Assembly: GCA_051888795.1 (NCBI GenBank)
Contig: JBJFCD010000142.1
Span: 75,288-139,287, forward strand
DNA length: 64,000 bases
Reading direction: 5' to 3'
Source: MD308 sp051888795
GTDB taxonomy: Bacteria; Bacillota; Clostridia; Lachnospirales; Lachnospiraceae
How positions within the stretch are numbered: the stretch's first letter is position 1; the number at the start of each line of letters is the position of its first letter. The notes under the pieces are model-generated. The model was not told the origin of the DNA. It saw only the letters and a list, made by a program, of their open reading frames with translations, and made no database searches. The position numbers and the translations under genes are program-made. Positions 1 to 9,200 of the stretch are shown piece by piece.

Positions 1-414
1 CCGGAATTGTGGAAAAGATTCTGCCACATGTACTGGTTTAAAAAGTATCACAACTATATGGGTACTTTGTGGAGAATTGGCGCAGAGTACAAGCAGGAAT
101 ATATTTTGAGATTCAGTGAAGAATTGAAAAGAGGCAAGGCACTTGGCGAGTTGAAAAAAGAAGTGTTTTCGGAAACGGCGTGGAATAATATAAGGAGTAT
201 CATGGAGGATCCCGAGCGATATTATATTACCCGTGTTTATCCAGTGGGAATGAGCCAGAAAGTATTTGAATATATGAATGAACTGGAAGTTAATAATCAA
301 AAGCTTCGTGATGAGATTTCCGGTATACGCAGTTCAATTTCCTTCAGGCTTGGAAGAAAGATAATGTATCTTCCAGGGAAGCTTCGGAAGCTACTTGGCG
401 GCAGGAGGAAATGA
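1..414 (+). CDS. C-terminal part of a protein of the polysaccharide locus (partial)
   Basis: The reading frame is open from base 1 to a TGA at 412-414, so the start of the gene lies outside the window. The visible ~137 residues are basic and mostly helical, with a heptad-like stretch (EYMNELEVNNQKLRDEI) followed by a lysine/arginine-rich end (KLRKLLGGRRK). A short charged helix and basic tail after a catalytic domain is common in clostridial glycosyltransferases, and two GT2 genes follow directly, so a glycosyltransferase or related polysaccharide enzyme is inferred. No catalytic motif is visible. The ribosome binding site of the next gene lies inside its last codons, so the two are translationally close and surely cotranscribed. 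Confidence 0.6.
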   Translation, partial: PELWKRFCHMYWFKKYHNYMGTLWRIGAEYKQEYILRFSEELKRGKALGELKKEVFSETAWNNIRSIMEDPERYYITRVYPVGMSQKVFEYMNELEVNNQKLRDEISGIRSSISFRLGRKIMYLPGKLRKLLGGRRK

Positions 415-415
415 G

Positions 416-1402
416 ATGGAGAATATAAAAGTGTCTGTTATTGTTCCCATTTATAATGCAGAGAGTTATCTACGTAAGAGTATGAATTGCATTCTTTCTC
501 AGACATTAAAAGAGATAGAAATCATATGTGTTGATGATGGTTCTACCGATCAATCAGGAGAAATCTTAAAAGATTTTGCAAAAGCCGATGCAAGAATCCA
601 GATCATAACTCAGAAAAATGCCGGAGCCGGTGCTGCCAGAAATGCAGGCTTAAAAAGAGCAAAAGGGGAATACCTTTCTTTTCTGGATGCAGATGATTTT
701 TTTGAACCGGATATGCTTAAGACCGCATATGAGAAAGCAAAAGAGAAAAAGGCGCAGATTATTGTGTTTGGTTCCGACCAGTATAGAGAAGATTTACAGA
801 ACTTTCAGCCGGTCAGCTGGACAATACGAAAACATGCATTACCGCCATATCGGCCAATGAACCATCGGACATTTACTGACAATGTATTTAAAGTATTTGT
901 GGGATGGGCATGGGATAAGCTATTCGAAAGAGAGTTTGTATTAAAGTATGGATTGACCTTTCAGGAGCAGAGAACCTCAAATGATCTTTTGTTTGTTTTT
1001 ACTGCAATTGTGTTGGCAGAAAATATAGAAGTAGAAGACAGGGTTTTAATTCATCAACGAAGAGATAATCCGAATTCTCTTTCTAATACGAGAGAAAAAT
1101 CCTGGCATTGTTTTTATGACGCATTGATCGCACTTAGAGAAAATTTGAAAAAATTTGGTCTGTATCAGGAACTGGAACAGGATTTTATCAATTATTCTTT
1201 ACATTTCTCCTTGTGGAATTTAAATACATTGCAGGGTGAAAAGAAAAAGATTCTATATCATAAATTGAAAAAGGAATGGTTCCGGGAACTTGGGATTACA
1301 GAACATCCAGAGAGTTATTATTATGACAAAAAAGAATATATGAAGTATAGAAAAATTATGAAATCAACGTGGAGAGCTTATGAAAAAAACGAGAGAATAT
1401 AA
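416..1402 (+). CDS. Glycosyltransferase family 2
   Basis: A 328-aa GT-A fold glycosyltransferase that would move a sugar from a nucleotide donor onto a growing surface polysaccharide at the cytoplasmic membrane face. The N-terminal domain has the family signatures VSVIVPIYNAE (about residues 5-15), VDDGSTDQS, and the metal-binding FLDADDFFEPD. The second half is variable, as expected for acceptor specificity. A longer frame from a TTG at 395 exists, but ATG at 416 has a perfect AGGAGG at 403-408, seven bases upstream, and starts right at the conserved beta strand. It overlaps the next GT2 gene by 23 bases. The substrate cannot be read from sequence. Confidence 0.9.
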   Translation: MENIKVSVIVPIYNAESYLRKSMNCILSQTLKEIEIICVDDGSTDQSGEILKDFAKADARIQIITQKNAGAGAARNAGLKRAKGEYLSFLDADDFFEPDMLKTAYEKAKEKKAQIIVFGSDQYREDLQNFQPVSWTIRKHALPPYRPMNHRTFTDNVFKVFVGWAWDKLFEREFVLKYGLTFQEQRTSNDLLFVFTAIVLAENIEVEDRVLIHQRRDNPNSLSNTREKSWHCFYDALIALRENLKKFGLYQELEQDFINYSLHFSLWNLNTLQGEKKKILYHKLKKEWFRELGITEHPESYYYDKKEYMKYRKIMKSTWRAYEKNERI

Positions 1403-2519
1403 TACAAATGCGAAGCCTGTTGTATCAGTGATCATTCCGGTTTATAATGCAGAAAAAAATTTGAATCAGATGCTTGAAACAGTCGTGAATCAGACGTTGA
1501 AAAATATTGAGATTATCTGCGTCAATGATGGCTCTACAGATTGTTCCGCTGAGGTGATAAAAAAGTTTCAGAAGAATGATAACAGAATTATTTATCTGGA
1601 GCAGATGAATCTGAACGCGGGAGTTGCAAGAAACAGAGGTCTTGATTTCGCAAAAGGGAAATATGTAGTTTTTTGGGATGCGGATGATAAGTTTGATAAA
1701 CGTGCTCTGGAGCTTCTCTTTGAAAAAGCGGAAGCAAAAAAAGCAGATATCTGTGTGTGCGGTGTGAATGAATTTACTGATGAGGGAAAAATCTATGAAG
1801 CAGATGGATATTTGCGGGTAGATTATATTCCGGGAAAAGATCCATTTAACAAATTTGATATCAGTGAGTATTTTTTTGATTTTGCTTCAAATGTTTTGTG
1901 GAATAAATTGTATCTGAGAACGTTTTTGATAGAGAATGATTTGAGATTCCAGAATATCCGTCAGGCAAATGATACTGCATTTGTAATGCTTTCTTTGTTT
2001 TTTGCAGAGGCTATAACCTGTGTTAATAAAAAACTGGCATTTTACAGGGTGAATAACCCGAACAGTCTTACAGGCAGATCATCGGAGACAGTATTCTGCC
2101 CATATGAAGCTTATCTTTATACATTGCAGGAAATAAAGAAATATCCTGATTTTTTGGTTGTGCAAAAAAGTTTTCGGAATAAAACAGTAAAAGGAATGTT
2201 CCGTGCGTTGAATATACAAACGTCATTTGAATCCTATAAGGAACTGTATGATTTCCTTCAAAAAGAGGGTATGGAAAAGCTGGAGCTTTTGGAATGTAAA
2301 AAAGAAGAGATGGAAGAAGAATGGATCTATAATGATCTGGAAATGATGAAAACCATGTCGGCAGGAGATTTCCTGATCTCAAAGGCAAATGAAAGAAGAT
2401 GGGACAGAGATCAGTTGAAATATACGCTCAGAAGAGTAAGGAAAAAGCTGGCACTGCTTCTTCTCATAAATGAGAAACTGAAAAAAATTAAAAGTATAAT
2501 GAATAACAGGAGAAGATAG
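1380..2519 (+). CDS. Glycosyltransferase family 2
   Basis: A 379-aa GT2 enzyme and a paralogue of the gene just upstream: VSVIIPVYNAEKN, VNDGSTDCS and WDADDKFD match the same positions. The C-terminal ~100 residues are charged and end in a basic stretch (NEKLKKIKSIMNNRRR), probably a membrane-associating amphipathic tail. The start overlaps the upstream gene, with a weak GGAG just before it, which suggests translational coupling. Both paralogues conserve the nucleotide-binding and DxD-type motifs, so both are probably active. Donor and acceptor sugars are unknown; the following ugd gene suggests uronic acid in the polymer. Confidence 0.9.
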   Translation: MKKTREYNTNAKPVVSVIIPVYNAEKNLNQMLETVVNQTLKNIEIICVNDGSTDCSAEVIKKFQKNDNRIIYLEQMNLNAGVARNRGLDFAKGKYVVFWDADDKFDKRALELLFEKAEAKKADICVCGVNEFTDEGKIYEADGYLRVDYIPGKDPFNKFDISEYFFDFASNVLWNKLYLRTFLIENDLRFQNIRQANDTAFVMLSLFFAEAITCVNKKLAFYRVNNPNSLTGRSSETVFCPYEAYLYTLQEIKKYPDFLVVQKSFRNKTVKGMFRALNIQTSFESYKELYDFLQKEGMEKLELLECKKEEMEEEWIYNDLEMMKTMSAGDFLISKANERRWDRDQLKYTLRRVRKKLALLLLINEKLKKIKSIMNNRRR

Positions 2520-2521
2520 AA

Positions 2522-3730
2522 ATGAAAATTGCAATTGTCGGAACAGGGTACGTAGGTCTGTCTCTGGCAGTATTATTAGCACAAAATCATGATGTGACAG
2601 CAGTTGATATAGTCCAAGAGAAGGTTGATATGATCAATGATAAAAAGCCCCCAATCGCGGACAGGGAAATTGAAAGATTTTTTAAAGAAAAATCATTAAG
2701 ACTCACTGCGACACTGGATGGGGCAGAGGCTTACAAAGATGCTGAATTTGTTATTATTGCAACGCCTACTGACTATGATCCGGAACAGGATTATTTCGAC
2801 ACATCTTCAGTTGAAAAAACTGTTGAACAGGTTTTAGAGCAATCAAAAGAAACAGTGATTGTAATAAAATCTACTGTTCCGGTTGGATATACAAAAAAAC
2901 TTCGTGAGAAATATCATACAAACCGTATTCTTTTCAGTCCGGAATTTTTACGTGAAGGGCATGCATTGTATGATAACCTTTATCCGTCTAGAATTATCGT
3001 AGGGGCGCCGAAAGAAGATGCAAGGATGAGAGAAGCTTCTCACATATTTGCAGGGCTGCTTATAGAAGGAGCTGAAAAAGAAGAAAATGAAATCCCAGTG
3101 ATATTTTCTGATACAACTGAGGCGGAGGCAGTAAAATTGTTTGCAAATACATATCTTGCTCTCCGTGTCAGTTTTTTTAATGAACTGGACACTTATGCGG
3201 AAATGAGGAATCTTGACACAAGACAGATTATAGAGGGAGTTTGTCTTGATCCGAGAATAGGGACACATTATAATAATCCTTCTTTCGGATATGGCGGATA
3301 TTGTTTGCCAAAAGATACAAAGCAGCTGCTTGCAAACTATCAGGATGTACCTGAAAACATTATTGGTGCAATTGTGGAATCGAACCGTACCCGAAAAGAT
3401 TTTGTCGCAGAAAGAATTTTGAAGAAAGCAGGGTATGATGGGAAAAAGTGCGTAATAGTAGGCATATACCGGCTGACGATGAAAAAGGATTCTGATAATT
3501 TCAGACAATCATCGGTCAGGGGAGTGATTAAACGACTCAAAGAAAAGAAAACACAGATAGTTATTTATGAACCTACACTGAATGCTAATATGTTTGAAGG
3601 AAATGTGGTGATAAAGTCTCTTCGAGAATTTAAAGAAATCAGCGATGTGATTGTTGCAAATCGTTATTCGAAAGAATTAGAAGATTGTCAGAAAAAAGTT
3701 TACACTAGAGATATCTTCCAAAAGGATTAA
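2522..3730 (+). CDS. ugd: UDP-glucose 6-dehydrogenase
   Basis: Oxidises UDP-glucose to UDP-glucuronate with two NAD+, supplying uronic acid for capsule or other surface polysaccharide. The 402-aa protein starts with a Rossmann motif (IAIVGTGYVGLSLA, residues 3-16). It has the family motif STVPVGYT, the substrate loop FSPEFLREGHALYDN, and the catalytic cysteine in GYGGYCLPKDTKQL (Cys261). The C-terminal domain carries GIYRLTMKKDSDNFRQSS, as in the short E. coli-type Ugd (about 390 aa) rather than the longer TuaD type. It starts two bases after the upstream stop, with AGGAG in front, and is the last gene before a strong hairpin. A UDP-N-acetyl-mannosamine dehydrogenase is less likely given the E. 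coli-Ugd-like motifs. Confidence 0.93.
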   Translation: MKIAIVGTGYVGLSLAVLLAQNHDVTAVDIVQEKVDMINDKKPPIADREIERFFKEKSLRLTATLDGAEAYKDAEFVIIATPTDYDPEQDYFDTSSVEKTVEQVLEQSKETVIVIKSTVPVGYTKKLREKYHTNRILFSPEFLREGHALYDNLYPSRIIVGAPKEDARMREASHIFAGLLIEGAEKEENEIPVIFSDTTEAEAVKLFANTYLALRVSFFNELDTYAEMRNLDTRQIIEGVCLDPRIGTHYNNPSFGYGGYCLPKDTKQLLANYQDVPENIIGAIVESNRTRKDFVAERILKKAGYDGKKCVIVGIYRLTMKKDSDNFRQSSVRGVIKRLKEKKTQIVIYEPTLNANMFEGNVVIKSLREFKEISDVIVANRYSKELEDCQKKVYTRDIFQKD

Positions 3731-3733
3731 AGG

Positions 3734-3774
3734 GAACATACTATTTATATATAATATAAATAAATAGTATGTTC
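3734..3774 (+). terminator. Long inverted repeat after ugd
   Basis: A perfect 15-bp stem (3734-3748 with 3760-3774, GAACATACTATTTAT and its complement) encloses an 11-base A/T loop, starting three bases after the ugd stop codon. There is no T-run after it, so it may act as an RNA 3'-end stabiliser or weak terminator rather than a classical intrinsic terminator. Confidence 0.55.
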
Positions 3775-3788
3775 ATAGAAAGTATCAA

Positions 3789-3818
3789 TTGGACGCGTCT
3801 ATACAAAATAGGTATAAT
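3789..3818 (+). promoter_or_regulatory. Sigma-A-type promoter for the surface-protein genes
   Basis: TTGGAC at 3789-3794 and a perfect TATAAT at 3813-3818 are separated by 18 bp. The gene begins about 50 bases downstream of the expected start of transcription. It follows the ugd hairpin, so the secreted-protein genes probably form a separate transcription unit. Confidence 0.65.
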
Positions 3819-3874
3819 ATGACGTACATACTGTATTCATAGTATGATTAACATTCATTGAGGAGGATAAAAAC

Positions 3875-6196
3875 ATGAAAAGAAGACTGAAACAGGTTGT
3901 ATCGTGTTTCCTGACACTTGTATTAGTGTTAAGCTGTCTGGCAGGAACCGGCATGACTGCAAGAGCAGCGGAATTAGTAGAGATTACTGCTGTAACAGTG
4001 GATTCTGAAAAAATTCAGGCAGGTGGAGATACTGTAAGATTAAAAGTAACAGGTACAAACCTGACGGAAGATAATTGGGGTGTAGAAACAGAACGTTATA
4101 TCAGTGGTACAAATATTCAGCCAAGCAGCAAAGCAGGTCAGGCTACAGTTATTGAGATTACGGACAAAGAAGCGGTTATTGATATTTCTGCTAATGGAAT
4201 GAAAAACGATATTGATTTTGTGTTTTCTGTAGGTCCGAAGAGCGGGGATAGAATTACAAAAACAGCAACAGTGACTGTAACTCAGGAAGGGAAAGATTAC
4301 GATACAGTAACTACTATTCCGACATCCGTTGAGATGGCAGACGAATATACTGTAGTAGCGACATTTGAAGAAGAGATTGTAGCTGCAAAAGAAGGCGATG
4401 CATTAAAGAAGCTTTTCTATGTAACAGGTTCTGATGGGAACCGTTATGATTTGGGTGAAAATGATACAGTAACTGTCAATGAAAATGCGGTGAAAATTCA
4501 ATTTGAAGACTCTATGTCAGAAGCAATAAAGAGTGGATCATACCTTTATATCAAAGAGGGTGCTTTGAAGTTAGAAAACGAAAAAATTTTGACAGATATT
4601 AAATGGATTATTTCAGCAAGTGCAAAGATTTCTTCAATTGTATTAGACAAGGAAATCCTTGACAGCAAAGGCGGAACTGTATGTGCAAGATTAGAAGGAT
4701 ATAAAGTTGAAAATATTTCTGATGATGCGATTGAAGCAGTTGTATATCTTGCAGGTGAGACGGTGAAATCAGAGATAGAGATTATAAAGTCAAGAGATGA
4801 AGATGGAACACCGACACTTACTTTTGATGTGCCGGAAAATACAACAGATAATACAGTCAGTTACTGGCTTAGCGTTAGAGTTTCCGGAACTCCGGTATAT
4901 GAAGGCGCTTCACTGAATCGTGCACAGAGAGCGACAGTTTCTGTACTTCCGGAAGGAAAGACAGATAAAGACCGCACATTAAGCATGTTGACAATTTCCG
5001 GAAATAATAAACAGGAAACAGGAGACATAAAAAATATTACGGTTAATGTTTCTTCGGCTGTTGGAGAACTTAAGACCGAATTGAGACTTTATGGAACTAA
5101 TCTGGATTCCAGTCTCACAAAAGTGCGTGCGATAGATCAGAATGGTATTATCTGGCCGGTATATGATATTCCGGAGTGTGATGGAACAATCCGGTTTGTC
5201 GCGATTGCCGGTACAAATAAAAATGGAGTATTTGGAGATGGAAATACTCAGCTTATTGAGGTTCTTCCGCCAAGATATGTAGGCCCAGATATGACCTATA
5301 CTCTTCAGGTGGCCATTGACGGAGTGAATTTTATTGAAGTACCGAATGTAACACTGACCGTAAGAAATTCCGGATTAACTGATGATTCTGAATTTGTAAG
5401 CTGTGGAGAAGAGGATATTAAAACGGTAACAGTAAAATATGAGGAAGAGGGTACGGGAAAAGAATTGGTACCTGCCGATGAATATAAAGGATACAGCGTG
5501 TCCATGTTACGCGGATTTGATATTGCTGCAAAAGAGATTGAAGGATATGAACTTGTATCAGAACCGGAAATCGGTGAAAATGAGTTTGTTGGGGATGGAA
5601 AGACGTTTATATACGTATATAAGAGTACTACTCCAGAGATTACACCTGTTACACCAGAGCCGGAAAAAGTGAAAGTAAGCAGCATTAAGATAGGCGGTAT
5701 CTCTCACAAGATTGCAGCCGGAAAGAAGATTCAGCTTAAAGCAGCGGTTGCTCCTTCCAATGCAGATAATAAAGCAGTTACATGGACAAGCAGTAATAAA
5801 AAATATGCAACTGTTACTTCTTCAGGAAAAGTTACATTAAAGAAAGCAGGAGCAGGTAAGACAGTTACGATTACAGCAACAGCAAAAGACGGAAGTAATA
5901 AGACGGCAGTTTACAGAATTAAAATTATGAAAGATTCTGTAAAGAGTATCAGCTTGAAAGCTGTTAAAACTGTTAAAGCCGGTAAGACTGTTAAAGTAAA
6001 GTCATCAGTTAAGACGACCGGAAAGAAAGCAAATAAGAACCTTACATGGACAAGCAGTAATAAAAAATATGCAACTGTATCATCTAAGGGAGTTGTAAAG
6101 ACTTATAAGGCAGGAAAAGGAAAGACTGTAAAAATTACCGCTAAGGCTACAGATGGAAGTAATAAGAAAAAGACGGTGAAGATTAAAATCAAATAG
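3875..6196 (+). CDS. Secreted surface protein with MucBP-like and twin BIG2 domains
   Basis: A 773-aa exported protein. Residues 1-32 form a signal peptide (basic start, hydrophobic core, cleavage near ARA-AE). The middle (33-510) is predicted beta-rich Ig-like material that I cannot assign. About residues 514-588 resemble a MucBP domain (VTVKYEEEGTGKEL ... YVYKS), a fold found in mucus- and host-surface proteins. From about 599 to the end there are two BIG2 (bacterial Ig-like) repeats, each with a WTSSNKKYATV core, closing in KKKTVKIKIK. No LPXTG, SLH or choline-binding motif is visible. The start has AGGAGG at 3861-3866. Likely role: cell-surface adhesion or matrix protein, inferred from domains only. 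The next gene follows without a terminator. Confidence 0.85.
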   Translation: MKRRLKQVVSCFLTLVLVLSCLAGTGMTARAAELVEITAVTVDSEKIQAGGDTVRLKVTGTNLTEDNWGVETERYISGTNIQPSSKAGQATVIEITDKEAVIDISANGMKNDIDFVFSVGPKSGDRITKTATVTVTQEGKDYDTVTTIPTSVEMADEYTVVATFEEEIVAAKEGDALKKLFYVTGSDGNRYDLGENDTVTVNENAVKIQFEDSMSEAIKSGSYLYIKEGALKLENEKILTDIKWIISASAKISSIVLDKEILDSKGGTVCARLEGYKVENISDDAIEAVVYLAGETVKSEIEIIKSRDEDGTPTLTFDVPENTTDNTVSYWLSVRVSGTPVYEGASLNRAQRATVSVLPEGKTDKDRTLSMLTISGNNKQETGDIKNITVNVSSAVGELKTELRLYGTNLDSSLTKVRAIDQNGIIWPVYDIPECDGTIRFVAIAGTNKNGVFGDGNTQLIEVLPPRYVGPDMTYTLQVAIDGVNFIEVPNVTLTVRNSGLTDDSEFVSCGEEDIKTVTVKYEEEGTGKELVPADEYKGYSVSMLRGFDIAAKEIEGYELVSEPEIGENEFVGDGKTFIYVYKSTTPEITPVTPEPEKVKVSSIKIGGISHKIAAGKKIQLKAAVAPSNADNKAVTWTSSNKKYATVTSSGKVTLKKAGAGKTVTITATAKDGSNKTAVYRIKIMKDSVKSISLKAVKTVKAGKTVKVKSSVKTTGKKANKNLTWTSSNKKYATVSSKGVVKTYKAGKGKTVKITAKATDGSNKKKTVKIKIK

Positions 6197-6249
6197 TGAA
6201 TGATAATTGAAACCTATAAACAAAAATGAGTAAAGCCAGGGAGAAAGTT

Positions 6250-9200
6250 ATGAAGACAGAGAAGGCAAAAAAACTAATTGCCATGGCTCTTGTGATAGTA
6301 CTGACATTGACCGGAGTATTTACATTGAATATGACTGCGAAAGCCGATAGCTGTGGTGGCCTGGAAGAAGCAGATGTCTATGCACCGTCAGAGGAAGAGG
6401 TGATTAAAGATCCAGTACTTCACTGGGCAATCAGGGCAGCGTTGAATTCCATAAAAAATGCCCCCCTACTTACTGCTGAAGTGGTGGGAAATAAGCAGGT
6501 TCAGGATATATCGTATGAGTTGTGTGCTCATCCGGAAGATTTCAAAGACTGGAGACAGCCATACTGGATAGAAGATCTCGAAGGACTTCAATATGCAACG
6601 TCAGCCAGAATGATTGATATTTGTTATACCAATGCAACAGAGGGAAAAAAGATTAAAAGTCTTGCGCCTATTTCCGGGCTGACTCAGTTAAGAATGCTTT
6701 ATCTAAAACAGGATGGAATTATTGATATTAAGGACTTGAAACAGTTGGTAAATCTGGAAGAGCTGAATTTATATGGAAACAGTATTGCTGATGTTTCGGC
6801 GATTGCAGATATGATAAAGCTGAAAAAACTTACTCTTGAACACAACAACATTTCAGATATTAGTGCAATAGAAGGATTAAAGAATCTGGAATATATTAAT
6901 ATTGCATATAATCAAGTGTCAGAATTGCCAGATTTAAGCAGTCTTAAAAATGTATATTATCTGGATGTCAATAATAATCAATTGACAGATAAAGATGTGG
7001 AAAAAATATCTGCGATGAAAGGACTGAGAGAGCTTAATCTCAAAGGGAATACTCAGATTACTGATCTGAAACCTCTGGCATGTTTGATTTATCTTGAAAA
7101 AGAGAAAACTATTCTTCCGTGCACGGATCAGGACAAGGAAAATTTATTTGCAGCAATTGAGGTTAACAAACTGTTTAACAAATTCAATATAAGTAAAATG
7201 AAAGCTTCGGATTCTGAGAATGTAGGAAAAGCTATTGAGGCATATGACTTATTAACAGACGAACAGAAGAAATATATAGATGCAGGTCGAGTTGAAGCAG
7301 CCCGTGCAAATAAGGAACTGGTAGACCAGGGGCTAGAACCGGTATATTATGAAGAGTATGATGAAGACGGGGAAGCTCAGCCGGTATTGGACAGATTAGA
7401 AATCACAGTTGTTGATAAACATGGTGCTCCAATATCCGGTGCAGTTTTCGTAAAAACTGCAATAGGAACAAAGGATTACATATCTGACGAAAGTGGACTG
7501 TTATCCATTCCGCATTCAGCAACAGATGCTAATTGGGATTTATCAATTGCTCCAAAGGATGATAGTTACGTTGCAATTCCTGAAAAAATTGTATATGAAG
7601 TAAAAGACGGAAAGACTTATACTATTAACGGAAAACTGGCAACAGGGTTTGAAAAATTGCAGTTTGTTCTTATCCCTAAGGATGAATATGTAGATAAATC
7701 TCAGCTTGAAAAAGCCATTGAAAATGTAAAGGACGTTGAAGAAGAATATAAATATACGGTATCTAGTTATGAAGTATATATAAAAGCCCTGGAAGAAGCA
7801 CAGAGGGTATTTGACGATGAGGATGCAACAGACGAGACAGTTCATGCAGTAACAGAAGCTTTGGAAAATGCAGTAAGTAATCTGGAAAAAACAGATATTC
7901 TTACAGAATTAAAACTGAATGTAAGAGATGTGAACGGGAATATTTTTACAAGACCATTTAAGTTTCAGATTTATGTTCAGGACACGAAAGCCGAAGCGTG
8001 GAATCAGCTGTCAGATCCATATACAGGAACGATTTATCTGAAAGCTTCTCCATTATGGGAAGACGGGAAAAAATGGGAAATTGTATCTTGTTATGAAGAG
8101 CCTTATGAGATAGATCCTATTCAGGTGACGATAGGTGTGAAAGATGGACAGAGATACTACAAAACTGTGAACGGTCAAAATGTAGGTGTGGATTTTGAAA
8201 TGACTGTCACAGCAAGGGTTCTCCCAGATGGCGCGCAGTCAAATGAAAGAAAACCAGACAGTTCTGTATTGTGTGAATATATAGAAACAGCAAAACAATA
8301 CAAAGAGTCTGATTATACAGAAGTGAGCTATACAGCTCTTTTAGAAGCGATTGACAAAGCGGAAGCGGTTGTTGCAAAAACAAATGCGACGCAGGAAGAA
8401 TATAATGCAGAGGCGGCTAGCATACTGAGTGCAGAAAAAAATCTGGAAAAACAGGCAGATAAGCTTGCTTTAAAAAAAGAAATTGATCTGCAGGATGCAT
8501 ATACACAGGAATTATATACAACAGCAAGCTGGACAGTCTATAAAGAAAAACTTGTAGTGGCAGAAGCTGTGTATGAAGATAAAAATGCGACACAGGATGA
8601 AGTAGATAAAGCCGTGAAGGAAGTTCGGGAAGCAAGGAGCAAGCTTATTGTCAAGGCAAATAAAAGTGAGCTGGGGAAGAAACTTGAAGAAGCGAAAGCA
8701 ATAAAATCAGAAGACTATGTAAACGGATATGAGACGCTCAGGCAGGCAATTGAAAGAGCACAGATAGTATATGATGATGCAGAAGCAACAAAAGATCAGG
8801 TGGATGAAGCTGTGGCATTGCTTCAGGCAGCAATAGATGCGTTGGAAAAGAAACCGGCAGAACCTAACTATTCTTGTGATCCCGGAATTTTCAGAGCTCT
8901 TATTACAGATGAAACAGGGAAAGCAGTTCCGGGTGTTACATTTGTAGCGCAATGTGATGGAATGACTGACACAGAAAAGATAGTATCCGATACAAATGGA
9001 GTGATTACTTACTTTATCAATGGAGACTTCAGAGGAAAGAAGACAGTTGTGAAGCTTTCTGACAGTCGTTACACAACAGAGGATGAACATTGGTTTATTG
9101 CAGAAGGACCAAGTCAGTGGATCATCAGTATGACAATAATTGATGGTGAGGAGTATAAGGATGGAACAAAGCTGTCTTACGTTTTGAAAGCATCCGCTTC

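Noticed and set aside
395..415. A TTG start that would lengthen the first GT2 gene by seven residues
   Set aside because: ATG 416 has a perfect AGGAGG at the right distance, and the extra codons would cover that site.
3875..3973. A lipoprotein signal in the 773-aa surface protein, because of a Cys in the signal peptide (VLSCLAG)
   Set aside because: The residue before Ser is Leu, which does not fit a lipobox well, and a normal signal peptidase site (ARA-AE) follows.
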